Origin: JADCRZ01 sp037718865 | GTDB lineage: Bacteria; Bacteroidota; Bacteroidia; Chitinophagales; Chitinophagaceae | NCBI GenBank assembly: GCA_037718865.1 | Contig: JBBJMP010000001.1 | Location: 558,001-622,000 of the forward strand | Direction of reading: 5' to 3' | DNA length: 64,000 bases | Shown here: piece after piece, positions 25,388 through 34,971 of the stretch | How positions within the stretch are numbered: the first letter of the stretch is position 1 | How the letters are laid out: each line of letters begins with the position of its first letter | Translations under genes and position numbers: made by a program | Notes under the pieces: generated by a model | Told to the model about the DNA's origin: nothing | Databases searched by the model: none | What the model saw: the letters and a program-made list of their open reading frames with translations, nothing else

Positions 25388-26026
25388 CTATTTGATGTTT
25401 TGGTGACTAGGTTTGTCCCCGCCAAAAAGTCGGTTTTTTAATTCCTTCATGTTGTTGCTGATCTTGCGTTGAGTGATCTTGGCATATATCTGCGTCGTGC
25501 GAATGCTTCTGTGTCCTAACATCTGACTAACGGTTTCTATGGGAACATCATGTTCCAGCGTTACAGTAGTTGCAAAACTATGCCTGGCCGTATGCGTTGT
25601 TAAATGCTTTTTAAGGCCGCAAATAGCCGCGATTTCTTTCAGATAGGCATTATACTTCTGATTACTATTTACGGGCAATAAACGGTTCCTGTTTGCGCAA
25701 TAAGGATGATCTTTATACCGCTCTATTATTTCCAACGGTATTGGAAATAACGGAACCCGTTCCGGGCTTTCTGTTTTTGCCCGGTTCTTCATGATCCATT
25801 TTTCACCGTCAATGCCGGTCACAATATTGTTCAATGATAAACTCAATACATCCTGGTAGGCATAACCCGTATAACAGCAGAATATGTAAATATCCCTGGC
25901 TTCCTTTAACCGGTCCACATGCAGGTCTTTCTTATACAGCAAACTGATCTCGTCCATGGTCAGCCTTTCCCGGTTTGTATCCTCGTAACTGCATTTAAAC
26001 CCGGCTAATGGATTGGAATGATCCAT
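25388..26026 (-). CDS. Tyrosine integrase, C-terminal catalytic half (frameshifted)
   Basis: A 212-residue frame with the catalytic domain of tyrosine recombinases: a Lys in 'WIMKNRAKTES', 'HTARHSFAT' (H-x-x-R), 'LGHRSIRTTQIYAKI' with the late His and the Tyr nucleophile. The first catalytic Arg is replaced ('TGYAYQDVL'), as known for IntDOT-like integrases of Bacteroidota. It overlaps the upstream frame by 22 bp and begins where the SAM-like domain of an intact integrase should continue ('NPLAGFKC'). The two halves are therefore one gene split by a single-base shift near 26010-26020. Confidence 0.85.
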   Translation of the reverse strand: MDHSNPLAGFKCSYEDTNRERLTMDEISLLYKKDLHVDRLKEARDIYIFCCYTGYAYQDVLSLSLNNIVTGIDGEKWIMKNRAKTESPERVPLFPIPLEIIERYKDHPYCANRNRLLPVNSNQKYNAYLKEIAAICGLKKHLTTHTARHSFATTVTLEHDVPIETVSQMLGHRSIRTTQIYAKITQRKISNNMKELKNRLFGGDKPSHQNIK

Positions 26027-26640
26027 CCCTGTTCAACGGACATTTTCATTACCTGCTTCAGGATCTTCAAATATTTGGTTGCCGTATTGTTTCCCATTAC
26101 CTGAACAGTAGTAAGAAAGTGTTCAAAATCCGGGGCAAATGAAAATTTGATTTCGTTCAATGGCTTATCCGATACATGGAACTGGTAATGCATGAATGCC
26201 ACTGCCTTATGTTTAGCGATATGAAACCGTTTCAACGTACCGTTAGATTTCTTACCCGCCTTTACCTTTTCAGCAAACCGCGTATTGTGAACGTCAAATG
26301 CTTCACACAATGTTTTTTGCTTTTCACCTATACCCAGGTAGGCATTCTTTACCGTTTCAGCAGTAACTGGTTTTTCGTACGCCAGTAGCAATCCATAATG
26401 CTTATGGACGTCCGCCTGCATGATGCCCAGCTGCCGGTTAATTGTTTGAGATTCTTCGGTCTTTCCTTTAACACGCTGGGCTTTCTGATCCCAGCATTTT
26501 GTTTCTACACGCAAATGGGTAGTCATTTCTACCCGTTTGTTGTCGATGGTAAGCCGCAGATAAATAGTTGATTTCTCGTTCTTTGTACGTTGGTTGTTAA
26601 GCCAAAATAAGATGGCGAAAGTTTGGTGTCCCTTAATCAT
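26005..26640 (-). CDS. Tyrosine integrase, N-terminal half (frameshifted)
   Basis: A 211-residue frame with an N-terminal arm-binding domain ('FAILFWLNNQR...KSTIYLRLTI') and a SAM-like core-binding domain ending at 'MSVEQGWI', then a premature stop. It lacks any catalytic residue. Joined to the downstream frame it would make an integrase of about 410 residues, normal for the family. It lies 227 bp from the right boundary, next to the putative arm sites. Confidence 0.85.
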   Translation of the reverse strand: MIKGHQTFAILFWLNNQRTKNEKSTIYLRLTIDNKRVEMTTHLRVETKCWDQKAQRVKGKTEESQTINRQLGIMQADVHKHYGLLLAYEKPVTAETVKNAYLGIGEKQKTLCEAFDVHNTRFAEKVKAGKKSNGTLKRFHIAKHKAVAFMHYQFHVSDKPLNEIKFSFAPDFEHFLTTVQVMGNNTATKYLKILKQVMKMSVEQGWIIPIH

Positions 26641-26743
26641 ACATCACTGTGTTTTTGTTTACTAAATTTGATCCTTTTTCACTTGTTCTTACACTACTTC
26701 AAAATAGTCAAACACAATCCACGCCTGCATTTAAGCGCTACCT

Positions 26744-26790
26744 CGGTTAGCAAAAGTAAATAAAAAATCTGCTAACCGAATTGCTAACCT
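26744..26790. repeat. Right-end arm-type sites
   Basis: CGGTTAGCA (26744-26752) is inverted relative to TGCTAACCGAATTGCTAACCT (26770-26790). The latter matches the left-end copy at 20 of 21 positions. The half-site TGCTAACC itself occurs twice in tandem in each 21-mer. Confidence 0.7.
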
Positions 26791-26835
26791 CGCAACTTGA
26801 GCGATTTTGTATTTCTTTGATACAAAAAAAATAAA

Positions 26836-26869
26836 AAAACCGCATAAAACATAGATTTTGAGCGGTTTT
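26836..26869. repeat. Inverted repeat beside the right attachment core
   Basis: AAAACCGC and GCGGTTTT are separated by 18 bp, ending 24 bp before the right core. It may be part of the recombination site or a terminator for outward transcription. Confidence 0.4.
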
Positions 26870-28427
26870 GATGAAGATTGATTTGTGTATTCGTGGCCCC
26901 GCATTGGACGAAATAGAGGTAGAGGAGCACACGCGGTTCGAACCCGGGGGTTTTCAGGTGATTGAAGAATACTTATATCCGGAATTCGATGCCTCGTCAA
27001 GGAGTGGCCTGGTTCGCGAAATACGCAAAATGAACAGCATACTGGAACGTGCAAAAGAATTATGGTCGACTAACCAGTTCAGAAACGACCAGGTATTTGA
27101 TGCCTTAAGACTTCAATGTTTCCGAATGATCACACTGGGCATCAGCGGATTTGATACCCCGGTGTCTGAGATGGGCATTTCGGAATTGCCAACCACCCTG
27201 CAATCCATCCAGGACCAGCTTGTATTTTATCATACCGATTCTTCGACTCTACAGCATCAGCAGCTTTCCCGGCTCCTTGATGGGGCCAAAAAATTTGCCA
27301 CCTTGAATGCCGATTTTGATTCGTTTGACAGGATGCAGTTCATCACACAATATATAAACCCGTTTACTACCCTTCTGCTGGCATTGCAAAAGCAGCTGAG
27401 GGTTCCCGTGCTAACCAATATCAATGCCCTGAACGGTGATATCAAAACCTTGTTTGACGAAAACGCCTTTAACATAAATTATTTCACACCAGACGCCAAT
27501 TCATTCGTGAGTGAATCCAGGATCTCATTGGGAAAACGTCTATTTTATGATAATATCCTTTCCGGAAACAACCTGGTTAGCTGCGCTTCCTGCCACAAGC
27601 CTGAAAAAGCATTTACCGACGGACTGACCAAGAGCCGTGCATTGGCCAGTAGGGGATTTCTACTTCGCAACACTCCTACACTCATCAATGCCGGACTACA
27701 GAAAGCTCAATTTTACGACATGCGGGCCAGCTTCCTGGAGGACCAGGTGAAGAACGTTGTTGAAAATAAAGATGAGATACATGGATCCCTGAAAGATGCT
27801 GCCATATTGTTAACGGAAGACCTGCATTATAAGGCCCTCTTTCAAAAAGCCTATCCCGGATCAAGCGGCGTTATTAGCGAAAGGCAGATCCAGGTAGCAT
27901 TGGCTGGATATATACGTTCGCTTACCTCATTCAACAGTCGGTTCGATCTGTTCATGCGCGGTGACACCGGTAAGATGAATAAAGAAGAACGGGATGGGTT
28001 CAACATGTTCATGGGTAAGGCAAAATGCGGCATTTGTCATTTCATGCCTCTTTTTAATGGAACGGTACCTCCACAATTTAATACAACAGAGAGCGAGGTG
28101 ATCGGAGTAGCGGCAACAGCGGATAATAAAAAGATTGATAGCGATAAGGGCAGGTACAGCATCTATAATATCCCAAATCTTGAAAGGTCGTTTAAAACGT
28201 CAACACTCAGGAACATCGATTTAACAGCACCCTATATGCACAATGGCGCCTATAAAACTTTGGAAGACGTAGTTGCATTTTATGAAGAGGGTGGCGGAAA
28301 CGGTTTCGGCTTTAATCTTGAGTACCAGACCTTACCTGAAGACAAACTGGAATTAACTGACTATGAAAAGCGCAGCCTGGTCAGCTTTATGAAAACGCTT
28401 ACGGATACGGCTTGCGTAAGGAAATGA
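26868..28427 (+). pseudogene. Cytochrome c peroxidase, 3' fragment split by the integrative element
   Basis: From codon 10 onward this frame is genuine peroxidase sequence; the TTG/ATG start at 26868/26871 is element-derived. It holds an N-terminal helical region and two haem c motifs, 'CASCHK' and 'CGICHF', with 'RNTPTLINAG' and 'APYMHNGAYKTLEDVV', typical of di-haem CCP/MauG proteins. These enzymes reduce H2O2 in the periplasm. Without the signal peptide, now 9 kb away, the protein could not be exported or matured with haem. It should be non-functional unless the element excises. Confidence 0.88.
26894..26903. other. Right attachment site core (attR)
   Basis: TGGCCCCGCA is identical to the left core. 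It begins the 3' peroxidase segment in the same codon phase (Gly-Pro-Ala-Leu). Confidence 0.8.
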
Positions 28428-28474
28428 GGCAATTTGCAAATCTGCGCATTAACCACCGAACCCAATACCAGCGG

Positions 28475-30625
28475 CTATTTCAACAACTGGTAAGCCAGCA
28501 GGCTCATCACGTAAGCCAGAGCTGTCATATAGATCAACTGTATGACCGGCCATTTCCAGCTTTGTGTTTCCCGCTTTACGATGGCCAAAGTGCTCATGCA
28601 CTGCATGGCCAGGGCATAAAATATCATCAGGGAAATGCCCGTTGCCAGCGTATATACCTTGGTGCCGTCCGGTTTTTTTGCCAGTTGCATTTTTTCACGA
28701 AGCAACAGGCTGCTTTCTTCATTATCGTCTCCTACGCTGTATAAGGTGGCCATTGTTCCTACAAATACTTCCCTGGCGGCAAATGAAGTAATCAGCGCTA
28801 TGCCAATCTTCCAATCGTAGCCCAGGGGCTGAATGACAGACTCGATAGACTTACCAAGCAGGCCGGCATAAGAGTTTTGCAATAAGGCAGCGCTTTTTTG
28901 ATTATCGATCGCCTGAGCCTGCTGCGGTTGTGCCTGCTTTAATTGTTCATACTGCCGTGATACCTGCTCCATCCTTTCACTGGGCCCATAACTGCTCAAT
29001 GCCCATAAGATCAAACTGATGATCATGATGATCTTGCCGGCATCTGTAACAAATATGCGAGCCTTTTCAACCATGGTGTATCCTACGTTTCTCCATCTTG
29101 GCGCCCTGTATATTGGGAGTTCAAGAATAAAAAAACTTTTTTCTTTTATCCGGATGAACCATTTCATTACATAAGAAACCAGCATTGCCATAACAAGTCC
29201 CAACAGGTACAGTCCCATCATTACCAGTCCAGGTAACCCGATAAAACCTCCTATTTTTTCTTTTGGAATAACCAGGGCTATAAGTATGGTATACACCGGA
29301 AGCCGAGCTGAACAGCTCATTAACGGGGTGATCATTATCGTCAGCAGCCTTTCTTTCCTGTTCTCTATGTTCCTGGCGCTCATAATGGCCGGCACGGCAC
29401 AGGCAAAACCGCTGATCATGGGCATGACACTTTTGCCATTGAGTCCCACCTTGCGCATGAGCTTATCCGTTAGAAAGCTGATCCGGGCCATGTAACCCGT
29501 ATCTTCCAACAACGTGATTAGCCCGAATAGAATCATGATCTGCGGCACAAAAACCAGTATTCCGCTTAAACCGGCCAATATTCCATTTACCAGTAAATTA
29601 CTCCACCAGGCTTCCCGGAGGTTAGTACTCAACCATGCCCCGGCTTTTGCAAATGTCCATTCTATAACATCCATCGGGAACTCGGCAATCAGGAATATGC
29701 TTTGAAACAACAGGAACATAACGGCCAGCATAATCAGGTATCCCCAGTAACGATGTAACAGGATCTTGTCAAGCCGTTCGGTGATAAAGGTCTTCTGTAA
29801 AGGATCAGGCTCGGATACCGTTATTGCCATGATCTGTTTGATGCGGCCGTAACGTTGCATGATTTCATCAGCCTGCGTTTTTGTATGATTGAACTGGTTG
29901 GTCCGTTCAATATCTTCAATGGCGTTTTGTACAGAACCGTCAAATCCAAAACTTTCATGATTGATCAGATAATGGATGGCAGTATAATCGCTGATCGAAG
30001 GAAAATGCCTTTTTACACCCGCAACTGACGCATGGGCAAGTGCAGCATTCGGAATAAAATCAAAAACAGGCGCCTTGTATAAATGATTCGCGGTTAATTC
30101 TATAGCCTTTTTTAATTGGGTAATGCCCTTGTTTTTACGCGGATTCACGGCTACAATAGGAACACCTAATTCTCTTTCCAACCCCTCCACGTTTATTTCA
30201 ATTCCTTTTTTCTTTGCGAGGTCCATCATCGTCAGTGCTATAACAACAGGAATTTTGAGGTCAATGATCTGGGATACAAATAACAAATTCCGTTTAAGAT
30301 TGCTGGCATCTGCCAGAAGCACAATGAGGTCCGGCTTAAGATCAGCATCCTGACTCAGTAAGATCCTGTAGGTTACCCACTCATCGCCCCGCCTCGGATA
30401 CAAGCTGTAGGTTCCGGGCAAATCAATAATATTTGCCGTCAACCCGTTTGCAATCTTACCCATCCCGGTTTTTTTGTCGACAGTTACACCTGGAAAATTC
30501 CCCACTTTTTGGTTAAGGCCAGTCAGCGAGTTAAACAAAGAGGTCTTTCCGCAGTTGGGATTACCTACCAAAGCAATATGGAATGATGCGCTTTTCAATT
30601 GGAATGCAAAATTACGATGGAACAA
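28475..30625 (-). CDS. feoB: Ferrous iron transporter FeoB
   Basis: A 716-residue inner-membrane Fe(II) transporter. The N-terminal G domain has G1 'GNPNCGKTSLFN' (residues 21-32), G3 'DLPGTYSL' and G4 'TMMDLAKKKG'. It is followed by the helical linker and Gate-type membrane segments ('SARLPVYTIL', 'FAAREVFVGTM'). No feoA gene is visible beside it. It is the last of three minus-strand genes after gcvT and comB, which lie 51 bp and more upstream. It converges on the broken peroxidase gene, with 47 bp between. Confidence 0.95.
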   Translation of the reverse strand: MFHRNFAFQLKSASFHIALVGNPNCGKTSLFNSLTGLNQKVGNFPGVTVDKKTGMGKIANGLTANIIDLPGTYSLYPRRGDEWVTYRILLSQDADLKPDLIVLLADASNLKRNLLFVSQIIDLKIPVVIALTMMDLAKKKGIEINVEGLERELGVPIVAVNPRKNKGITQLKKAIELTANHLYKAPVFDFIPNAALAHASVAGVKRHFPSISDYTAIHYLINHESFGFDGSVQNAIEDIERTNQFNHTKTQADEIMQRYGRIKQIMAITVSEPDPLQKTFITERLDKILLHRYWGYLIMLAVMFLLFQSIFLIAEFPMDVIEWTFAKAGAWLSTNLREAWWSNLLVNGILAGLSGILVFVPQIMILFGLITLLEDTGYMARISFLTDKLMRKVGLNGKSVMPMISGFACAVPAIMSARNIENRKERLLTIMITPLMSCSARLPVYTILIALVIPKEKIGGFIGLPGLVMMGLYLLGLVMAMLVSYVMKWFIRIKEKSFFILELPIYRAPRWRNVGYTMVEKARIFVTDAGKIIMIISLILWALSSYGPSERMEQVSRQYEQLKQAQPQQAQAIDNQKSAALLQNSYAGLLGKSIESVIQPLGYDWKIGIALITSFAAREVFVGTMATLYSVGDDNEESSLLLREKMQLAKKPDGTKVYTLATGISLMIFYALAMQCMSTLAIVKRETQSWKWPVIQLIYMTALAYVMSLLAYQLLK

Positions 30626-30675
30626 TCGGAACGGCTTACGAAATTGGGAGAGTTTAACTGACCATACGGAAAGTC

Positions 30676-31416
30676 TTATGACATGGTATGTACCACCAGT
30701 TTGCCATCCTCATAAAAAGGCAACACGTTAGCAATATCAGCTGTTAAACAATATTCAATATCTCTTTGCAGGCCATAACCGCTCAGACGTTGAAAATGAG
30801 AAGCATTCCGTGATTTCAGGAATCCAAACAGGTCATCCTTCCCCTGCAGATACAGGTTTTCCGCTATTTGTGAAGAATCACAGTTAATCTCAAAATGGTC
30901 TTTAACCTTTGAAATGACCGCTCCGGCAAACAAAGTATCTTCGAGGTTAACCCGGTCTTTCCATGCCGCACAACCCAGTATTACGTTTTTCCCCTGATCC
31001 TTAAGGAAATCACAGACGACAGATAGATTAGGGAAAGAACCGGTGATAATGGTGGTGGCCCCTTTTTCAAGCGCAATATGTAATAGTTTGGTGCCGTTGG
31101 TGGTAGTCAGTACTAATGTTTTGCCGCTAACAAACGATGCCGGATATTCGAACGGAGAATTTCCATATTCCAGGCCTTCAGCAATGGCGCCATCCCGCTC
31201 TCCTGCAGTAATGCATTCAATTTGTTTTCCCCAGGCAACACATCCAGGAACATTATCTACCGGTATTACGCATTTGGCTCCATTGTATAAAGCAGTAGCC
31301 ATTGTTGATGTAGCCCTTAAAACATCGATGATCACCACAACGGCATTTCTTACCTCATATAAATGTAACAGGGCCGGAGAAATACAGGTAAAAAGAGTAG
31401 GTCTGGAATTTGTCAT
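30676..31416 (-). CDS. comB: 2-phosphosulfolactate phosphatase family protein
   Basis: From the ATG at 31416 the protein is 246 residues; the frame opens at 31443. ComB signatures are 'VIIDVLRATSTMATAL', 'ITAGERDGAIAEGL', 'GNSPFEY' and 'LTTTNGTKLL'. The family removes phosphate from 2-phosphosulfolactate in sulfolactate and coenzyme M pathways. In this organism the product's use is unknown. It is between gcvT (74 bp upstream) and feoB (50 bp downstream), with no obvious shared purpose. Confidence 0.9.
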   Translation of the reverse strand: MTNSRPTLFTCISPALLHLYEVRNAVVVIIDVLRATSTMATALYNGAKCVIPVDNVPGCVAWGKQIECITAGERDGAIAEGLEYGNSPFEYPASFVSGKTLVLTTTNGTKLLHIALEKGATTIITGSFPNLSVVCDFLKDQGKNVILGCAAWKDRVNLEDTLFAGAVISKVKDHFEINCDSSQIAENLYLQGKDDLFGFLKSRNASHFQRLSGYGLQRDIEYCLTADIANVLPFYEDGKLVVHTMS

Positions 31417-31490
31417 AACTAAACAACCGTAAATTGGCAGCAATGTTTATTGCGTAGCATAACCGCGTTATCTCAATAGGCTTTGTAGTA

Positions 31491-32576
31491 TCAAACGAAG
31501 GGAAATTTTACCACCCTGCCCTGTATTAATTTGTTGCGTACTTTGACATAGATACTGGAATCTATTGCGGAACAATTTGTACTGACATAACCTAGCCCGA
31601 TGGCCTTACCTAGTGAAGGAGATTGCGTTCCGGATGTAACGTTACCTATTGTGCTACCGCTAAAGTCCTTTATCTCGTAATCATGCCTGGGTATGCCCTT
31701 TTCAAGCATTTCAAAACCAATGAGTTTTCGTGACACCCCTTCAGCCTTTTGTTTTTCTATTATTTCACGGGCCGTAAAATCTTTGGTGAACTTTGTGATC
31801 CATCCAAGTCCGGCTTCCAGCGGCGAAGTGGCATCATCAATGTCATTCCCATAAAGGCAGAAGCCCATTTCCAATCTTAACGTATCGCGCGCGCCCAGAC
31901 CAATTGGTTTTAATCCCTGCGGTGCTCCGGCTTCAAAAATGGTCTTCCAGATTTTTTCCGCATCATCACCTTTGTCTTCAAAATAGATCTCCACTCCTCC
32001 GGCTCCCGTATAACCGGTCGCACTGATCATTACGTTGTCTACACCTGCAAATTTCCCTTTGGCAAAAGTGTAGTATTTCATGTTGAGTATGTCTATATCC
32101 GTTAAAGGCTGCAGGATCCTGGTTGCATTGGGCCCCTGAATAGCGAGCAAACAGGTCTTACCGGAAATATCGTGCATTTCTGCGTTGTGGGTGTTATGGC
32201 CGCTGATCCATTTCCAGTCTTTATCTATGTTGCTGGAATTAACCACGAGCATATAAACCTTGTTTTCTTCAATGCAATATACAAGCAGGTCATCCACGAT
32301 ACCACCGTTATTGTTTGGCAAACAACTATACTGTGCTTTACCTGCCGTCAGTTTCGACGCATCGTTTGAAGTGACCCGCTGAATCAGGTCAAGCGCATGG
32401 TCGCCTTTCAAAATAAACTCTCCCATATGACTTACATCAAAAACCCCCGCATTATTTCTCACTGAAGCATGTTCATCGTTTATTCCCGAATAACTGATTG
32501 GCATAATGAAACCGGCAAATTCAGCCATCTTTGCACCAAGTGATGTGTGGATTTTTGAGAAAGGAGTGTTCTTCAT
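31491..32576 (-). CDS. gcvT: Glycine cleavage system T protein (aminomethyltransferase)
   Basis: A 361-residue folate-dependent enzyme that takes the aminomethyl group from lipoylated H protein and releases ammonia and methylene-tetrahydrofolate. Typical stretches are 'VRNNAGVFDVSHMGEF', 'ATGYTGAGGVEIY', 'LGARDTLRLEMGFCLYGND' and 'VTSGTQSPSLGKAIGLGYV'. Its length is normal. The H and P proteins are not in the window. I looked for a glycine riboswitch upstream and saw none. Confidence 0.95.
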   Translation of the reverse strand: MKNTPFSKIHTSLGAKMAEFAGFIMPISYSGINDEHASVRNNAGVFDVSHMGEFILKGDHALDLIQRVTSNDASKLTAGKAQYSCLPNNNGGIVDDLLVYCIEENKVYMLVVNSSNIDKDWKWISGHNTHNAEMHDISGKTCLLAIQGPNATRILQPLTDIDILNMKYYTFAKGKFAGVDNVMISATGYTGAGGVEIYFEDKGDDAEKIWKTIFEAGAPQGLKPIGLGARDTLRLEMGFCLYGNDIDDATSPLEAGLGWITKFTKDFTAREIIEKQKAEGVSRKLIGFEMLEKGIPRHDYEIKDFSGSTIGNVTSGTQSPSLGKAIGLGYVSTNCSAIDSSIYVKVRNKLIQGRVVKFPFV

Positions 32577-32625
32577 GCCGTAAATTTAGCCGCAAAAATA
32601 GCCTTTGCCCGGCAGGGAACCAAAT

Positions 32626-32701
32626 GATGTGCGAATGTGCGGATGTGCGAGGGGGGCTCCCGACTCCTCACCAAAAAGGCCCCTCGCTTTCGCTCGGGGC
32701 C
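32626..32701. repeat. GTGCGGATGTGC string with GGCCCC/GGGGCC hairpin
   Basis: GATGTGCGAATGTGCGGATG begins at 32626; similar strings stand at 2606-2622, 17311-17325 and 28432-28452. It is followed by CTCCCGACTCC and a short hairpin (32678-32701). It lies between pspC and gcvT. Confidence 0.4.
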
Positions 32702-32772
32702 AGTTCCAACTTCAACCCGCCTGCCACTTTACGATAGACAAAGCGGCGGGCAGCACTTGCAACAAAAAGATC

Positions 32773-34971
32773 CTATTGAAACAGCTTGACCATGGTGTAT
32801 AAAGCCGTAGCCGGATCGGGACGGTTTGACGCAGGATACTCACTGGCGTCATCAGTAGCTTCCTCGTGATCCCTAAAGGTCATGGACGTTCCTTTTATAG
32901 TGTCGCGTTTAATCGTCTTTACCGTATCAATCTTCTCCTTATAGTAACGGTATCTTCCGTCTTCCTCCTTCTCCAGGTACCCTTCCATCTCCACACCATC
33001 TTCGTCAATACGAATTTTAAGCTTGCCCTTTTCCTCGGTGTTTTCTTTTTTATCGGTTTCTTTCAACCCATCCAAAGTCATCACATATTCTTCATTCCGG
33101 TTATAGTACCGGAAATTATCCCATCTGTCATCCCAATCTATGTTCCAACCCCTTCTTCCGTTCATATTAATGTTGAAACTCTTGTATTGGTTCACACTGT
33201 TATGTAATTCTATTTTCTTTCCCACCGGCACTTCTATTATGAGCATGACCTGCTGATTACGGAACTTCTCCTCTTGTGTAATCGCAAATCCAATGGGCAG
33301 GTAGACCATACTGTCTGATTGGGTAACAGGGAACCTGATCCTGCCCGCCAGATTTTCAGCTATTGTTGGTGTATTACCATTGCTGAATTTTATCACATTG
33401 GCATGATAAAATGAATCCCGGCTTCTGATCATTTCAATGCGAACCATCTTCATCATGATACTGTCTTCGTTTTTACTGAAGAACGGCAGATTATCATCGA
33501 AGCCAAACCAGTCGCTGCCATAATAATTTACATTTCCTTCACTTACTTTGAGCAGCAGTTTATTTGAAGAAGGCTGAGCGATCGGTATATCTTCCTTTAC
33601 GCTTGTCCTGGACCTGAAATTTCTCGCAACAAGACCAGATAAGGCTATGGCACTGACTAAACCCAGTATCCATAAACTTCCAAAAGCATAACCGAGGTAG
33701 TTATTACGCGACCTGACGCCTACAATCCTCCTGATCAGCCAGGTGAGCAAAGCCAGTATCGGTATACCCAGGAATAATATCAGGGTAGACCAGGCCAGGA
33801 AATTTTGCCAGAATCCGGTTAGCAGGAAAGTCTTAAACGGGAATGCACTGACCCCGTTAAACAACAGCGCCATAAGAGCCATTAGTAATGCAAAGACAAT
33901 GATGCCTGCAATGAATAGAAAGAACGCCTTAAACAAAACCCCAATGGCATGACCGATACCGGAGCCTGACCGGCGGACCACAGGGCCTGCTTCCATGGCA
34001 AAGCTTTGACCGGCCTGCCTGATCTCCTGGCCGTAAAACTGTGCGCGTTCCTTTATTTCGCCGCCTACTTTTTCAGCACGGCCTTTAATATTCTCCAGGT
34101 CTTCCTTTACCGTTTTTTTTATAGATTCCAGATCAACCTTTTCACCGCGCATTTCCAATTTCTCCGTGGCGGTGGTAGCTTCCGGTAATACGATCCATAA
34201 AATGATATAACAGATGATCAGCGTTCCTCCAAAGCCGTTAAACAAAAAATTAGGAACAGGATTAAAATCAAACCATCCTGATCGGAATATATTTCCCAAA
34301 ACACCTAAAATAAAAGGCAGCAGAAAGATGATCCTCGGTATCCACACATCTATGTTCAGGTAGGCACCAAGGCCGCTGGCTACGCCACCCAGCATGCGAT
34401 GCTCCCGGTTACGGTACAAGCGTTTGCGAACATTTGTTACCAGGGTTTTTGCCGGAACCACTATCCATAAGATGATATAGAGAAGTACTCCGAAACCCAT
34501 AAAGAGGAACAACACAAACAACAACCGCATAATGGCCGGGTCTATACCAAAATAGTTGGCCAGGCCTGAGGCGACACCACCGATTATTTTATCGTTTTCA
34601 GAGCGGTAAAGACGGCGCGATCCCAACGGAATGTATTGGCTCTGGTGAGCGTGCTGTGCGTTTGCACCTGACACATTAGCGAAATTACTCGTTGAAGTGG
34701 CTCCTTCTGCTTCTTCCAACTCTTCGGGCCTGCCAATGCTGGCAATGACAGAGTTTACGTCTTCATCCGTTATGCAACTGGTAGTTCTTTTTAAACGGTC
34801 TGAAAAAAGTTCAGCTATGCGGCTTTCGATATCATTGATGATCTCATCCCGGCCTTCCTCATTCATAAAATACACACGAAGGCTTTCTATATAATGTTTT
34901 AATATATCATAAGCAGTTTCCTCGATGGGGATAATCCTGCCCTGAAAGTTAATGTTAATGATTTTTTTCAT
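32773..34971 (-). CDS. PspC-domain membrane protein (two PspC domains)
   Basis: A 732-residue protein. The N-terminal ~100 residues are soluble and helical ('DIESRIAELFSDRL'). Two PspC domains follow, 'GGVASGLANYFGID' and 'GGVASGLGAYLNID', each with membrane helices. More transmembrane segments come near the middle, then a large C-terminal domain with 'VSEGNVNYYGSDWFGFD', probably outside the inner membrane. PspC proteins take part in envelope stress responses. The gene overlaps the padR-like regulator by 17 bp, so the two are co-transcribed and probably form one envelope-stress unit. Confidence 0.88.
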   Translation of the reverse strand: MKKIININFQGRIIPIEETAYDILKHYIESLRVYFMNEEGRDEIINDIESRIAELFSDRLKRTTSCITDEDVNSVIASIGRPEELEEAEGATSTSNFANVSGANAQHAHQSQYIPLGSRRLYRSENDKIIGGVASGLANYFGIDPAIMRLLFVLFLFMGFGVLLYIILWIVVPAKTLVTNVRKRLYRNREHRMLGGVASGLGAYLNIDVWIPRIIFLLPFILGVLGNIFRSGWFDFNPVPNFLFNGFGGTLIICYIILWIVLPEATTATEKLEMRGEKVDLESIKKTVKEDLENIKGRAEKVGGEIKERAQFYGQEIRQAGQSFAMEAGPVVRRSGSGIGHAIGVLFKAFFLFIAGIIVFALLMALMALLFNGVSAFPFKTFLLTGFWQNFLAWSTLILFLGIPILALLTWLIRRIVGVRSRNNYLGYAFGSLWILGLVSAIALSGLVARNFRSRTSVKEDIPIAQPSSNKLLLKVSEGNVNYYGSDWFGFDDNLPFFSKNEDSIMMKMVRIEMIRSRDSFYHANVIKFSNGNTPTIAENLAGRIRFPVTQSDSMVYLPIGFAITQEEKFRNQQVMLIIEVPVGKKIELHNSVNQYKSFNINMNGRRGWNIDWDDRWDNFRYYNRNEEYVMTLDGLKETDKKENTEEKGKLKIRIDEDGVEMEGYLEKEEDGRYRYYKEKIDTVKTIKRDTIKGTSMTFRDHEEATDDASEYPASNRPDPATALYTMVKLFQ

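Larger units (their letters stand above)
17738..26903. mobile_element. Integrative element of about 9.17 kb carrying a TIR-NACHT-WD40 gene and stress modules
   Basis: The boundaries are set by the duplicated 10-bp core and by the fact that removing the interval restores one peroxidase reading frame. Diagnostic parts are a tyrosine integrase close to the right end (frameshifted), copies of TGCTAACCGAATTGCT near each end, a small basic DNA-binding gene, and long inverted repeats next to the integrase. Cargo genes are the TIR-NACHT-WD40 protein, higBA, a higA relic, a DUF433 antitoxin and a RelA/SpoT-domain protein. The RelA/SpoT gene is visibly richer in A+T than flanking chromosomal genes. There is no conjugation gene, so if mobile it would need help in trans. 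Confidence 0.85.

Noticed and set aside
26934..26950. GGTTCGAACCC, a T-loop-like motif suggesting a tRNA target for the integrase
   Set aside because: It lies inside a continuous peroxidase frame (H-T-R-F-E-P-G), and no cloverleaf arms can be drawn around it. The insertion site is also 30-40 bp away.
26868..28427. The right-hand peroxidase frame as an intact gene
   Set aside because: Its first codons are element DNA and it lacks an export signal, while the missing N-terminus is found 9 kb upstream in phase.
32577..32700. A glycine riboswitch before gcvT
   Set aside because: I could not draw the paired aptamer structure. The upstream region is short and repeat-like.
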